Source: Aromatoleum anaerobium
Lineage (GTDB): Bacteria > Pseudomonadota > Gammaproteobacteria > Burkholderiales > Rhodocyclaceae
Assembly (NCBI RefSeq): GCF_012910705.2
Contig: NZ_WTVG02000035.1
Span: 1-64,000 of the forward strand
Direction of reading: 5' to 3'
DNA length: 64,000 nucleotides
Both the position numbers and the translations under genes were made by a program. This document shows, piece by piece, positions 36,062-45,143 of this stretch. Each line of letters starts with the position of its first letter. Within the stretch, counting starts at the first letter, position 1. The notes beneath the pieces are model-generated. The model saw only the letters and a list, made by a program, of their open reading frames with translations. It searched no databases and was not told the DNA's origin.

Positions 36062-38439
36062 ACGCGCCCGATCGCGAACTGCGCACGCTCGGCGCGGCCG
36101 CGGCGCCGCGCGGCGTCGGCGCCCGCCTGCCGCTCATCGACGGCGTCGAGAAAGTCACCGGCACGGCCCGCTACACTGCCGACCTGCCGGCCCAGGGCGC
36201 GCTGGTCGGCAAGATCCTGCGCAGCCCCTACGCGCACGCCGAGCTGCTCGAGGTCGACATCAGCGAAGCGCTGAAGCTGCCCGGCGTGCGCGGCATCGTC
36301 ACCGGTGACGACTGCGATACGCCTTACGGGGTGATCCCGATCGCGCAGAATGAATTCCCGCTCGCGCGCGGCCGCATCCGCTATGTCGGCGAGCCGGTCG
36401 CCGCCGTCGCCGCGATTGACGAGGCGACCACCGACGCGGCGCTCGCGCTGATCCGGCTGAAGGTGCGCGAACTGCCGGCCTATTTCGCCGCGGCCGATGC
36501 GCGCAAGGCCGACACTGTGCTGCTGCACGACAACAAGAAAGGCAACATCGAGCGCGAGGTGCACAACGAGTTCGGCGACACCGCCGCCGGTTTCGCAGCG
36601 GCCGACCTGATCCGCGAGGACACCTTCGAGTGCGCCGAAGTCCACCACGCGATGATGGAGCCGAACGCCGCGCTCGCGGCGTGGGACAACGAGCGCGGGC
36701 ACCTCACGCTGTGGTCGGTGACCCAGGTGCCGTACTACGTGCATGAATCGCTGTCGCGCTGCATGAAGCTCGACGCGGCCTATATCCGCGTCATCAAGCC
36801 GTTCGTCGGCGGCGGCTTCGGTCACCGCGTCGAGACGCTGAACTTCGAGATCATCGCCGGGCTGCTCGCCCGCGCGGCACGCGGCACCGTGCGCCTGCTG
36901 CAGACGCGCGAGGAAGCCTTCCTCACGCACCGCGGCCGGCCGCAGACTCAGGTCCGCATGAAGCTCGGCCTGACGCGCGACGGGCGCATGACCGCCTGCG
37001 AGGCCGAGGTCGTGCAGCGTGGCGGCGCGTACGGCGGCTACGGGCTGGTGACTATCCTGTATGCAGGCGCGCTGTTGAACGGCCTCTACGACCTTCCCGC
37101 GGTCAAGTACGACGGCTACCGCGTCTACACGAACAACCCGCCGTGCGGCGCGATGCGTGGCCACGGCACGGTCAACATCCGTTTCGCGTTCGAATCGCTG
37201 CTCGACATGATGGCGGCCGAGCTCGGCCTCGACGTGTTCGCGGTGCGCCGCCGCAACCTGCTCAAGGCGCCAACCGAGACAATCAACGGCCTCAAGGTGA
37301 TGAGCTACGGCCTGCCCGAGTGCCTCGACTGGGTCGAGCAGGCGAGCGGCTGGCGCGACCGCGCCCCCCGGCTCAAGGCGAACGGCGACGGCCCGATCAA
37401 GCGCGGCATCGGCATCGCCTGCTCGCACTTCGTCAGCGGCTCGGCCAAACCGGTGCATTTCACCGGCCAGCCGCACGCGACGATCGCGCTGCGCATCGAC
37501 TTCGACGCCGGCATCACGATCCTCACCGGCGCCTCCGACATCGGCCAGGGCTCGTCGACGATCATCAGCCAGGTCGTCGCCGAGATCCTCGGTGTGAGCT
37601 ACCGCCGCCTGCGCGTGGTCGCGACCGATTCGGCGCTGACGCCGAAGGACAACGGCTCGTATTCGTCGCGCGTCACCTTCATGGTCGGCAATGCGGCGGC
37701 GGATGCCGCGCAGAACCTCAAGCGCGTGCTCGTCGCCGCAGCGGCGAAGCGCCTGCAGGTCAGCGAGGCCGAGGTCGACTGGCTCGGCGAAGCCGCCGCG
37801 GTCGTCGGCGACCCGGCGCGCCAGATCCCGTTCCACGACGTCGTCGAGGAAGCGCTGGTCGGCACCGGCATGCTGACCGTCAAGGGCACTTTCACCTGCC
37901 CGGTCGAGTTCCAGGGCGGCAAGCAGCGCGGCGGCGCGGTCGGCTCGACGATGGGCTTCTCGTATGCCGCGCAGGCCGTCGAAGTCAGCGTCGACACCGA
38001 GCTCGGCAAGGTCACCGTCGACAAGGTCTGGTCGGCGATCGACTGCGGCTTCGCGATCAACCCGATGTCGGTCGAAGGCCAGGTCCAGGGCGCGATCTGG
38101 ATGGGCATGGGGCAGGCGATCTCGGAGGAAACCGTGTATGAGAACGGCCGCCACAAGGCGGTCAGTCTGCTCGACTACCGCGTGCCGACGATCGTCGAAT
38201 CGCCCGACATCGCAGTGCATATCGTCGAGAGCCTCGACCCGAACGGCCCGTTCGGCGCGAAGGAAGCGAGCGAAGGGCCGCTCGCGGGCGTTATGTCCGC
38301 GATCGCCGCCGCGATCGAGGACGCCACCGGCACCCGCATCCAGGCAACGCCCTTCACGCCGGACCGCGTGTTCGACGCGCTGCACCGCAAACCCCGCGTC
38401 GGCGCCCCTGCGCCGGCCACCGCAAAAGGAGAAGCATGA
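36058..38439 (+). CDS. hcrA: 4-hydroxybenzoyl-CoA reductase, alpha subunit (molybdenum site)
   Basis: A 793-residue molybdopterin subunit of the xanthine oxidase family. It would bind the Mo cofactor and reductively remove the para-hydroxyl of 4-hydroxybenzoyl-CoA to give benzoyl-CoA, the central anaerobic aromatic intermediate. Cofactor-binding segments include [10 protein letters not shown] near residue 254, AMRGHGTVN near 364, [13 protein letters not shown] near 497 and the active-site Glu736 in [10 protein letters not shown]. The ATG overlaps the hcrC stop and the stop overlaps the hcrB start, so all three are coupled. A longer upstream reading of the same frame only shadows hcrC. Confidence 0.94.
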   Translation: MNAPDRELRTLGAAAAPRGVGARLPLIDGVEKVTGTARYTADLPAQGALVGKILRSPYAHAELLEVDISEALKLPGVRGIVTGDDCDTPYGVIPIAQNEFPLARGRIRYVGEPVAAVAAIDEATTDAALALIRLKVRELPAYFAAADARKADTVLLHDNKKGNIEREVHNEFGDTAAGFAAADLIREDTFECAEVHHAMMEPNAALAAWDNERGHLTLWSVTQVPYYVHESLSRCMKLDAAYIRVIKPFVGGGFGHRVETLNFEIIAGLLARAARGTVRLLQTREEAFLTHRGRPQTQVRMKLGLTRDGRMTACEAEVVQRGGAYGGYGLVTILYAGALLNGLYDLPAVKYDGYRVYTNNPPCGAMRGHGTVNIRFAFESLLDMMAAELGLDVFAVRRRNLLKAPTETINGLKVMSYGLPECLDWVEQASGWRDRAPRLKANGDGPIKRGIGIACSHFVSGSAKPVHFTGQPHATIALRIDFDAGITILTGASDIGQGSSTIISQVVAEILGVSYRRLRVVATDSALTPKDNGSYSSRVTFMVGNAAADAAQNLKRVLVAAAAKRLQVSEAEVDWLGEAAAVVGDPARQIPFHDVVEEALVGTGMLTVKGTFTCPVEFQGGKQRGGAVGSTMGFSYAAQAVEVSVDTELGKVTVDKVWSAIDCGFAINPMSVEGQVQGAIWMGMGQAISEETVYENGRHKAVSLLDYRVPTIVESPDIAVHIVESLDPNGPFGAKEASEGPLAGVMSAIAAAIEDATGTRIQATPFTPDRVFDALHRKPRVGAPAPATAKGEA

Positions 38440-39425
38440 TGGGCGCGCTGTCCGATTTCAGTGTATTGCGTCCGGCGAGCGCCGCCGACGCGGTCCGCCT
38501 GCGCGGCGAACATCCCACCAGCCGCTTCATCGCCGGCGGCACCGACCTCGTGCCGAACATGCGGCGCGGCCTCGTCAGCACCGATATCGTCATCGACCTC
38601 GGCAACGTCGGGGAGATGCGCGAGCTGCAGCACCAGGGCGGCACGCTGCGCATCGGCGCCGGCGTCACGCTCGCGACGCTCGCCGCCGACCCGAGGGTCC
38701 GCGCGCGCCTGCCGGCCCTCGCCCAAGCCGCACTGTGCGTCGCCGGCCCGACGCACCGCACCGCGGCGACGCTCGGCGGCAACCTGTGCCTCGAAACGCG
38801 CTGCCAGTACTTCAACCAGAGCGAGAGCTGGCGCCAGGGCAACAACTACTGCATGAAGCTCGCCGGCGACACCTGCCGCGTCGCGCCGAAATCGAGCCGC
38901 TGTTACGCCGCCTTCAGCGGCGATGTCGCACCCGCGCTGCTCGCGCTCGGCGCCGAGGTCGAGCTCCTCGGCCCGCAAGGGATCCGGCGCCTGCCGCTCG
39001 CCGAACTCTACGTCGACGACGGCATGCGCTGGCTCGCGCTGGGGGCCGACGAGCTGCTGTTCGCCGTCACCGTGCCGCTCGTCGCCGGCCGGGTCAGCGG
39101 CTACGAGAAGCTGCGCGTGCGCGGCGCGATCGACTTCCCGCTCGCCGGCGTCGCGGTGGTGCTGCGGCGCGACGGCGACGCGCTCGGCGAACTGCGCATC
39201 GCCTGCACCGGTGTGTCGTCGCGGCCCGAATTCGTCGGCGGCCTCGACGCGCTCGCCGGGCAGCCGCTCGACGATGCTGCGTTCGCAGTCATCGAACGCC
39301 AGATCAAGCGCACGATCCAGCCGATGGAAACGACGACCGTCAGCGTGCCGTACCGCCGCCGCGCGACGCCGGTGCTCGCGAAGCGCCTCGTGCGTAGGCT
39401 GTGGGACGAAGCGAAGCGACGCTGA
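38436..39425 (+). CDS. hcrB: 4-hydroxybenzoyl-CoA reductase, beta subunit (FAD and extra [4Fe-4S])
   Basis: A 329-residue FAD subunit of the CoxM/xanthine oxidase type. The FAD loops are [12 protein letters not shown] near residue 31 and the TLGGNL segment near 112. Between them and the core lies an inserted loop with Cys123, Cys139, Cys147 and Cys156, each one residue on from the four cysteines (122, 138, 146, 155) I recall as binding the extra [4Fe-4S] cluster of Thauera HcrB. This loop is what separates true 4-hydroxybenzoyl-CoA reductases from ordinary xanthine dehydrogenases. The start is ATGATG; the first ATG overlaps the hcrA stop. Confidence 0.95.
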   Translation: MMGALSDFSVLRPASAADAVRLRGEHPTSRFIAGGTDLVPNMRRGLVSTDIVIDLGNVGEMRELQHQGGTLRIGAGVTLATLAADPRVRARLPALAQAALCVAGPTHRTAATLGGNLCLETRCQYFNQSESWRQGNNYCMKLAGDTCRVAPKSSRCYAAFSGDVAPALLALGAEVELLGPQGIRRLPLAELYVDDGMRWLALGADELLFAVTVPLVAGRVSGYEKLRVRGAIDFPLAGVAVVLRRDGDALGELRIACTGVSSRPEFVGGLDALAGQPLDDAAFAVIERQIKRTIQPMETTTVSVPYRRRATPVLAKRLVRRLWDEAKRR

Positions 39426-39541
39426 CGACTCGCGAAGAAATCCTCACGACAAGAAGGCGGATGAGCCGCAGGCCGGGTCTGCCCACCGGGGAGCGTCGGC
39501 ACGGACGTGGCCGGGATCCGGCAGGGGCCGCGCCTGCCGCG

Positions 39542-40645
39542 CTACTTGTACCAGGGCAGCGTGCGCCGCAGCGACACGATCTCGCCTGCGGCTTCGGCAT
39601 CGTAGCCCGGCACCGCCCCGGCCAGCCGCCGAAAATCCGCGCTGCGCAACACGCCGATGACCGCCTCCATTGCCGTCGTGCCCAGCGCATCCTTGAGGCA
39701 GACGAGAAAATACTGTTCGTGCGCGAGCGGCACGAAGTCGAGTCCGAAGCGCGCGGCCGCGGCGCGCAGGCCGAAGCCACAGCTCGCGCTGCCGGCAGCG
39801 ACGTTCGCCGCGACCGACAGATGGGTGGGCTCCTCGGTGTCGTAGCCGACCACCGCCGCGGACGGCACGTCCGCGCGCGCGAGCAGTTCATCGAACATCA
39901 GCCGCGTGCCGGAACCCCGCAGGCGATTGACGAACACCACGCCAGGCCGGTCGAGGTCGTTCAGCGAGACCAGCCCGAGCGGGTTGCCGGGTGCGACGAT
40001 CAGCCCCTGCTCGCGGCGGGCGAAGCGGATCAGCTTGTGCACGCCGAGCCGCAGTTCGCGCCCGAGGGCGAGGTGGATCCGCGAGCCGCGCCGGCACAGC
40101 CGCTCGTCATCGAGCGGCAGGTGGATGCCCGCCACGGTGCACGCACCGGCATTGAGGCGTTCGAGCGCGCGCGTGCTGCCGACGTATTCGACATCGAGCA
40201 GCACGCGCGCGCCGCGCAACAACGAGTCCCGCAGCACGCCGAACAGCAGGTCGTGGCTCGCACAGGCCGGCAGCAGCCTCAGCCCCGGATCGACCGCCAG
40301 CAACAGTTCGCGGTCGAGCTGGCCGGCGAGGCTCTCCGCCTGTGGCAACAGGCGCGCGAGGATGCGCTTTTCCGCCCACAGCAGACGTTCGCCGAACGCC
40401 GACAGCCGCGCCGCCCGGCCCTGGCCGCTGGCGAGCAGCGCCTGGCCGAAAACTGCCTCGTGCTTCTTCAGCTCGCCCCACAGATGACGGTACGACAGCC
40501 CGAGCTGCGTCGCCGCCTTGCCGATCGATCCTTGCACACGGATCGCGTCGAGCATCGCCAGCAGCGGATTCTGCAGCTGCAGTGCCGCTGCAGGCGACGC
40601 CCCGGCCACGCCGGCGACGAAACGGTAGTCGAGTTTCACGCTCAT
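39542..40645 (-). CDS. ModE-like regulator with LysR-type HTH and substrate-binding-like domain
   Basis: A 367-residue protein. Residues about 25-95 are a ModE/LysR-type winged helix (LLAMLDAIRVQGSIGKAATQ without its end, SYRHLWGELKKHEAVFG). Residues about 120-345 are a periplasmic-binding-protein-like domain without a signal peptide (NRLRGSGTRLMFDELL, AANVAAGSASCGFGLRAAA). This architecture is known for putative molybdate/tungstate-responsive regulators. It converges on hcrB, the gene for a molybdenum enzyme, and lies 4.5 kb from tupA. Mo- or W-dependent control is inference from family and position. Confidence 0.85.
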   Translation of the reverse strand: MSVKLDYRFVAGVAGASPAAALQLQNPLLAMLDAIRVQGSIGKAATQLGLSYRHLWGELKKHEAVFGQALLASGQGRAARLSAFGERLLWAEKRILARLLPQAESLAGQLDRELLLAVDPGLRLLPACASHDLLFGVLRDSLLRGARVLLDVEYVGSTRALERLNAGACTVAGIHLPLDDERLCRRGSRIHLALGRELRLGVHKLIRFARREQGLIVAPGNPLGLVSLNDLDRPGVVFVNRLRGSGTRLMFDELLARADVPSAAVVGYDTEEPTHLSVAANVAAGSASCGFGLRAAAARFGLDFVPLAHEQYFLVCLKDALGTTAMEAVIGVLRSADFRRLAGAVPGYDAEAAGEIVSLRRTLPWYK

Positions 40646-40739
40646 CGAAAAAGCTTACCCGAAAACGCTGCGGCGACTTTCGTCCGGCACGCAGCAGATC
40701 GACAGCAGTCCGCATCACGTCCCGCTCGGCGGGGGCGGC

Positions 40740-41711
40740 TCACGATGATCCGGTGGCGCAGATCCGTCTGGCCACGCCGGCACGCTGCGGATGCCTGCCG
40801 TACCAGCGCCGGCCGAGGGCTTCGAACCAGCGAAAGAGCTTGAAGTCGGACGGCACGGAGCCGATCCACGGCCGGTAACGATCGCATTCCGGCGGCAACG
40901 TCCGACGCTTGCGCCCGGCAACGAGGCGGACCGGCGCGACGATGACGCCTTCACCGTCGCCCACGCGCGCGACTTCCCGGCCGTCGCTGTCGGCGATGTG
41001 CGAGAAGCCGGGAAAGCGCGAGGTCTGCCGCGGCCAGATTCCGGGCAGGTCGGTTTCCCACGGCCCCCATTTGTTCGCCATCAGCACCGGCACGCCGACG
41101 CCGGCGGCGATCTGCGTCGCGCCGTCGCGGAAGGCGGCGTGGTAGGCGTCGATGCGCTTCTGGGTGTAGAGGAAGTTCCGCATCGGCGTCGGCGCCGACA
41201 TCGGCATCAGCGCGAGGTCGGGGTCGCCGGCGAGCAGCTTGTCCCAGACTGCGTGCAGGCTGCTGTCGTAGCAGATGGCGACGCCGATGCGGCCGATCGC
41301 CGTCGGAATGACGTGGTCGTCGTCGCCGCCGGCGAAGACGTAGGCTTCGAGCGAGCACGGGTGCGACTTGCGCACGCGGCCGGCGATGGCGCCGTCGGGC
41401 GCAGCGAGCGCGAAGGTGTTGAAGAAGTCCTCGCCCCGGGCTTCCAGGTAGCTGCCGCCGATGTGCAGGCCGTGGCGGCGGGCCACTGCCGTCAGCCAGG
41501 TTTCGCTCGGCCCGCCCTGCGGCTCGGCGCTGTGCCAGGAGTGGGCGTTGAGTTCGAAGCCGGTCGAGAACAGCTCGGGCAGCAGCACCAGTGCCGCGCC
41601 GCAGCGGGCGGCCTCGCCGGCCCAGCGGCCGGCGCGCGCGAGGTTGCCGGCGATGTCGCCGTTCTTGCTTTCCATCTGCACGGCGGCGACGGTCAGGGTG
41701 CGGTCAGTCAT
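40740..41711 (-). CDS. carbon-nitrogen hydrolase (nitrilase superfamily)
   Basis: A 323-residue nitrilase-fold enzyme with the full Glu-Lys-Cys triad: Glu46 (LLPELFSTG), Lys115 (RVRKSHPCS) and Cys147 (VAICYDSSL). The family covers amidases, carbamoylases and nitrilases; the substrate is open. The C-terminal 60 residues carry a basic, Trp-containing extension (RPWIGSVPSDFKLFRWF) beyond the core. Its ATG overlaps the stop of the dikinase gene, so it is the third gene of a coupled TetR operon. Confidence 0.92.
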   Translation of the reverse strand: MTDRTLTVAAVQMESKNGDIAGNLARAGRWAGEAARCGAALVLLPELFSTGFELNAHSWHSAEPQGGPSETWLTAVARRHGLHIGGSYLEARGEDFFNTFALAAPDGAIAGRVRKSHPCSLEAYVFAGGDDDHVIPTAIGRIGVAICYDSSLHAVWDKLLAGDPDLALMPMSAPTPMRNFLYTQKRIDAYHAAFRDGATQIAAGVGVPVLMANKWGPWETDLPGIWPRQTSRFPGFSHIADSDGREVARVGDGEGVIVAPVRLVAGRKRRTLPPECDRYRPWIGSVPSDFKLFRWFEALGRRWYGRHPQRAGVARRICATGSS

Positions 41712-44173
41712 GGCCTTCTTTGCTTCATGTTTGAAATCCTGCGCACCGTGCCGCGCCCGCCGTCGACTTCGAGCGGCTCGCCGTCGGCAAGCGCGGCAAG
41801 GATGCCCGGCAGGTTGACGACGGCCGGGATGCCGAATTCGCGCGCAACGATGGCGCCATGCGACAGGTAGCCGCCGGTTTCCATGACCAGGCCGCCGGCC
41901 TTCAGGAAGAGCGGCGTCCACGCCGGGTCGGTCGACGGCGCGACGAGAATGTCGCCGGCGGCCAGCCGGCCGCCGTCCTCCGGGCAGCGGATCACGCGCA
42001 CCGGACCGGCGGCGAGCCCGGCGCCGACGGCGGTGCCGCGCCACAGACCGCCGGCCGCATCGGCCGCCGCCGGGACGGTAACGGGAGCGGCGACGCCTTC
42101 GTGGATCACGTCCGGCGCCGGGTTCGCCTCCCACTCGGCGAACAGCCGCTCGCGGTCGGCGACGCGGTGGCGCAACGCGGCGCCCTGGAGCCGGCCGGCG
42201 AGCGCGGCGGCGACTTCCGGCGGGATCAGGTGGAAGACCTGTTCGGCCCGCTCCAGACAACCGCGCGCCGTCAGCCGCCGGCCGATTTCCAGTACCAGCA
42301 GGCGGCCGATTTCGCCATAGGCGATGAAGGCGCTGCGCGCCGCTTCGCGGTCGTTGCATTCGGCGGTGGCGGCCTTGGCCAGCGCCAGCGCCCAGCGCCG
42401 CGCCCACCCCGGCAGGCGGACGAGCCGCGCGCGGGCGGCTTGCCTCGCCTCGGCCTGACGTGCGGCCAGGCGTGAGGGCAGCGCCGGATCGCCGTCCATC
42501 AATTCGGCGATTCTCCGCAGCAGGTAGGCGGGGTCTTCGCGCCAGCGCGGGTTGCGCGAATACGTTTCGTAGATGCCGCGGTGGCCGTAGCGTTCGATGA
42601 AGGCGGCAAAGCGGCGGCGGAAGGGGCTGTCATCAGGCAGCCCTTGCCAATCGTTGGCGCCGGCGCGCAGCAGCGCGGCGGCGGCCGGCTCAGCAGCGGC
42701 AATGGCCGCGAGCGCCTGCAGTTCGTAGCTTTGGCGGGCGGTGACGCTCGGCTCGCCGCCGGCCAGCAGCGCGGCGGCGAGCGCGTGCGCTTCGCCGGGC
42801 AGATGGCGTTCGATCAGGTCGAGCAGCAGCGACAGGCTGCCGCCGCCCGATCCCTGCAGGAACAGCAGGCCGCTTTGCCGGCGGGTATGCAGCCCGACCA
42901 TGAACAGGCGTCGGCCCAGTTCTTCGTTGTCGAGCGCGGCGAGGTTCTCGGCGCGCCACGCGGCGCAGGCGGCATGGGCCTCGTCCACCTGGCGCCGGCC
43001 GAGGCGGCGCACGCGACCCGACCGGACGACGTAGCGCAGCATGCGCAGCGCGCGCACGGTGCGTTCCTTGAAGCCGGCGGGCGGCACCGCGATCTCCGGA
43101 TGGTGACCGCCGAGCAGCTGGTTCATCGCCGCCGGGGCGATGCCGACGGCGTCGTAGCCTTCCCACTGGAGCAGCGCGGCATTGAGGTAGAGCCGCCCCG
43201 AAAACAGCGCGGCGCGTTGCGCGCCGGGCAGCAGCGGGTAGCCGGCGAGCCGCCAGCCCTGTTCGAGGAGCAGGTTCACCAGCCGCCGCGAGAAGGCCCA
43301 ATCGCCGGCGGACATGACGTGCGGCAGGGCGTCGCGGGTGTTGCCGTCGGACCACAGCGCCGCCTGCCCGGCAAGCGCCGGATAGGTGTGCCACGGGCGG
43401 GCGGTGACCGGGCGGGCCTGGACGAGGTGAAAGCGCTCGCCATCCCACACCCATTCGATGTCGAACCACGGCGCACCGTAGTCGAGGGCGAAGGCGGTTT
43501 CGCGCACCAGTTCGGCGAGTTCGACGGCGCCGGCGTCGGCGAGGCCAGCGGACGGCCCCTGCCGGCGGATGACGGCGTAGTCCTCGCTGACCGGGTCGGC
43601 TTCGAGGACGATTTCCTCGCCGTTCACCCGACCGGAAACGAGCGCGTCGGCAAGGCCTGGAACGGCGTTGATCACCACCTGGTCGTCGCGTCCGCTCGCC
43701 GGGTCGCAACTGAAGGCGACACCGGCGGCGACGGCCGGCAGCATCGGCATGACCACCACTGCCATCGCGGCTTCATGGATGCCCAGGCGCTCGCGGTAGG
43801 CGACTGCCTGCGGCGTCGACAGCGAAGCCCAGACGGCGCGCACCGCCTCGGCCACCGCCGCGCCCCCGGTCACGTTCAACGCGCTGTGGTGGATACCGGC
43901 GAACGACGCGCGCTGCGAGTCTTCCATCGGCGCCGATGAGCGCACCGCGAGCGGCGTGCTTTCCCAGCCGCGCTGGCCAAGCGCCTCGGCGACGACGCCA
44001 TCGAGGTCGAGGCACGCCGCCTGCGCGAAAGCCGCTGTGGTCAGCACGAAACCGTCGGGCACCGGCAGACCGTAGCGCGCCAGCCGGCCGAGCTGGTGGC
44101 CCTTGCCGCCGGCGAGGCGCGGCCCGGCTTCGGCCGCAGCAGCAAAATCGATGATCAGCGGCGTCGCGCTCAT
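41708..44173 (-). CDS. PEP synthase/rifampin phosphotransferase-like dikinase
   Basis: An 821-residue three-part enzyme. The N-terminal 300 residues are a PPDK_N-type ATP-grasp domain (GGKGHQLGRLARYGLPVPDGF without its end, TPLAVRSSAPMEDSQRASFAG without its end, QARPVTARPW). The middle region (about 310-690) is helical and unlike PEP synthase. The C-terminal swivelling domain carries the phosphohistidine His772 in GGYLSHGAIVAREFGIPAV. There is no PEP/pyruvate barrel. That architecture and size fit rifampin phosphotransferases and relatives, which move phosphate from ATP via His to a small molecule. The acceptor is unknown. Both ends overlap neighbours by ATGA. Confidence 0.87.
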   Translation of the reverse strand: MSATPLIIDFAAAAEAGPRLAGGKGHQLGRLARYGLPVPDGFVLTTAAFAQAACLDLDGVVAEALGQRGWESTPLAVRSSAPMEDSQRASFAGIHHSALNVTGGAAVAEAVRAVWASLSTPQAVAYRERLGIHEAAMAVVVMPMLPAVAAGVAFSCDPASGRDDQVVINAVPGLADALVSGRVNGEEIVLEADPVSEDYAVIRRQGPSAGLADAGAVELAELVRETAFALDYGAPWFDIEWVWDGERFHLVQARPVTARPWHTYPALAGQAALWSDGNTRDALPHVMSAGDWAFSRRLVNLLLEQGWRLAGYPLLPGAQRAALFSGRLYLNAALLQWEGYDAVGIAPAAMNQLLGGHHPEIAVPPAGFKERTVRALRMLRYVVRSGRVRRLGRRQVDEAHAACAAWRAENLAALDNEELGRRLFMVGLHTRRQSGLLFLQGSGGGSLSLLLDLIERHLPGEAHALAAALLAGGEPSVTARQSYELQALAAIAAAEPAAAALLRAGANDWQGLPDDSPFRRRFAAFIERYGHRGIYETYSRNPRWREDPAYLLRRIAELMDGDPALPSRLAARQAEARQAARARLVRLPGWARRWALALAKAATAECNDREAARSAFIAYGEIGRLLVLEIGRRLTARGCLERAEQVFHLIPPEVAAALAGRLQGAALRHRVADRERLFAEWEANPAPDVIHEGVAAPVTVPAAADAAGGLWRGTAVGAGLAAGPVRVIRCPEDGGRLAAGDILVAPSTDPAWTPLFLKAGGLVMETGGYLSHGAIVAREFGIPAVVNLPGILAALADGEPLEVDGGRGTVRRISNMKQRRP

Positions 44174-44787
44174 GCTTGACCCCCGGCGCGGGCGCCGCCC
44201 AGGAAGAGATCGAGCATGGCGTCGAAGTCGGCGGCGAGCGACGCGCCGGGCGTGCGCAGCCAGCGCATGACGGTGCACAGGTACATGAACTGCAGGGTGT
44301 CGGCGAGCTGCTGCGTCGGCAAGTCGGCGCGGATTTCCCCGCTCGCCTGCCCTTCGGCCAGCAGCCGGGCGTAGATCTGGTCGAGACCGCTGCGGTTGTC
44401 GCGACCCAGGGTATCCACCGGTTGCGAGAGGCGGTAGTGCAGGTAGGGCGCCATATAGTCGCGGAAGCGCTCGGCGAAGTCCGCCGCCCGGTGCAGGAAG
44501 GCGCGCAGCCGCGCCGCGCAGCCGGGCAGCGTCGCCAGCTCGGCGAACAGCGCCGGCATCGCCGCCGCCAGATCGACGTGGAAGCGGTGGTGCAGGAGCG
44601 CCTCTTTGACCGGGAAATGGTTGTACAGCGTGCCTTTGGCGACGTCGGCGGCGACGGCGATCTGCTCCATGGTGACCTTGTCGTAGCCGAACTCGGCGAA
44701 GAGGTCGAAGGCGGCCTGAACCAGGTGGTCCGCGGTCTGCTGGCGCTTACGGGCGCGGCGGCCGTCCGGCGCGGCAGGGATGGACAT
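44170..44787 (-). CDS. TetR-family transcriptional regulator
   Basis: A 205-residue repressor. The HTH (about residues 18-60) reads AAFDLFAEFGYDKVTMEQIA without its neighbours, followed by AKGTLYNHFPVKEALL. The C-terminal ligand domain (70-200) is unlike named subfamilies. It is the first gene of an operon with the dikinase and the nitrilase, all joined by ATGA overlaps. A large inverted repeat lies 12 bp before its start and spans a candidate promoter, so it very likely represses its own operon. Confidence 0.93.
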   Translation of the reverse strand: MSIPAAPDGRRARKRQQTADHLVQAAFDLFAEFGYDKVTMEQIAVAADVAKGTLYNHFPVKEALLHHRFHVDLAAAMPALFAELATLPGCAARLRAFLHRAADFAERFRDYMAPYLHYRLSQPVDTLGRDNRSGLDQIYARLLAEGQASGEIRADLPTQQLADTLQFMYLCTVMRWLRTPGASLAADFDAMLDLFLGGARAGGQA

Positions 44788-44799
44788 GAATCGTCCCCT

Positions 44800-44839
44800 A
44801 TTAATATACGACGTTCAATATCGTACGTCGTATATTAAT
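44800..44839. promoter_or_regulatory. 40-bp TetR-type operator (15-bp perfect inverted arms)
   Basis: ATTAATATACGACGT (44800-44814) is mirrored exactly by ACGTCGTATATTAAT (44825-44839) across a 10-bp spacer. It lies directly upstream of the TetR gene. The length suggests two overlapping dimer sites, and TACG-type half-sites recur inside it. Confidence 0.85.
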
Positions 44840-44848
44840 TTTCCGCAA
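44820..44848 (-). promoter_or_regulatory. candidate promoter inside the TetR operator
   Basis: On the minus strand TTGCGG (-35, plus-strand 44843-44848) and TACGAT (-10, 44820-44825) are 17 bp apart. Both are partial matches. The -10 falls in the spacer and right arm of the inverted repeat, so a bound repressor would block it. Confidence 0.45.
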
Positions 44849-45143
44849 TCGGAGATGGGCAAGAGCCTGCGCAAAAAACAACGGTCATTTTTGCCACGAC
44901 GGCATGGCATGAAGTGGCGAGCAGCCGGCACCGCACGCTTCGCCTTCGCCATTTGAGGGCGCTACAAACGGGAAGCGGCGCAGCGCGGCGGACGAATTTA
45001 TGCACTCTTTTGCCGATGCAGGACTCCCCCAACCAGCGTCGGACTGGCCCGCCACACGCGGCTTTGGTAAAAGAACTTGCGTACGCGCGGTGTTCCCGCG
45101 ACAGCCCCCGAATTCGTGCACATTCCATCCACGGAGATCTTTC
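44840..45143. other. intergenic region between the TetR operator and tupA
   Basis: These 304 bases lie between divergent genes. They hold the -35 of the TetR promoter at the left end and the GGAG ribosome site of tupA at 45133-45136. I looked for a ModE-like box and for a conserved molybdenum/tungsten cofactor RNA, and found nothing I can support. Confidence 0.4.

Noticed and set aside
36001-38385. Long minus-strand frame opposite hcrA
   Set aside because: Antisense shadow of a clear molybdenum enzyme gene; His/Arg/Asp-rich product without motifs.
39519-39539. GC hairpin between hcrB and the ModE-like gene as terminator
   Set aside because: A 7-bp stem (CGGCAGG/CCTGCCG) is present in the convergent gap, but it has no T-run and short GC stems are common here.
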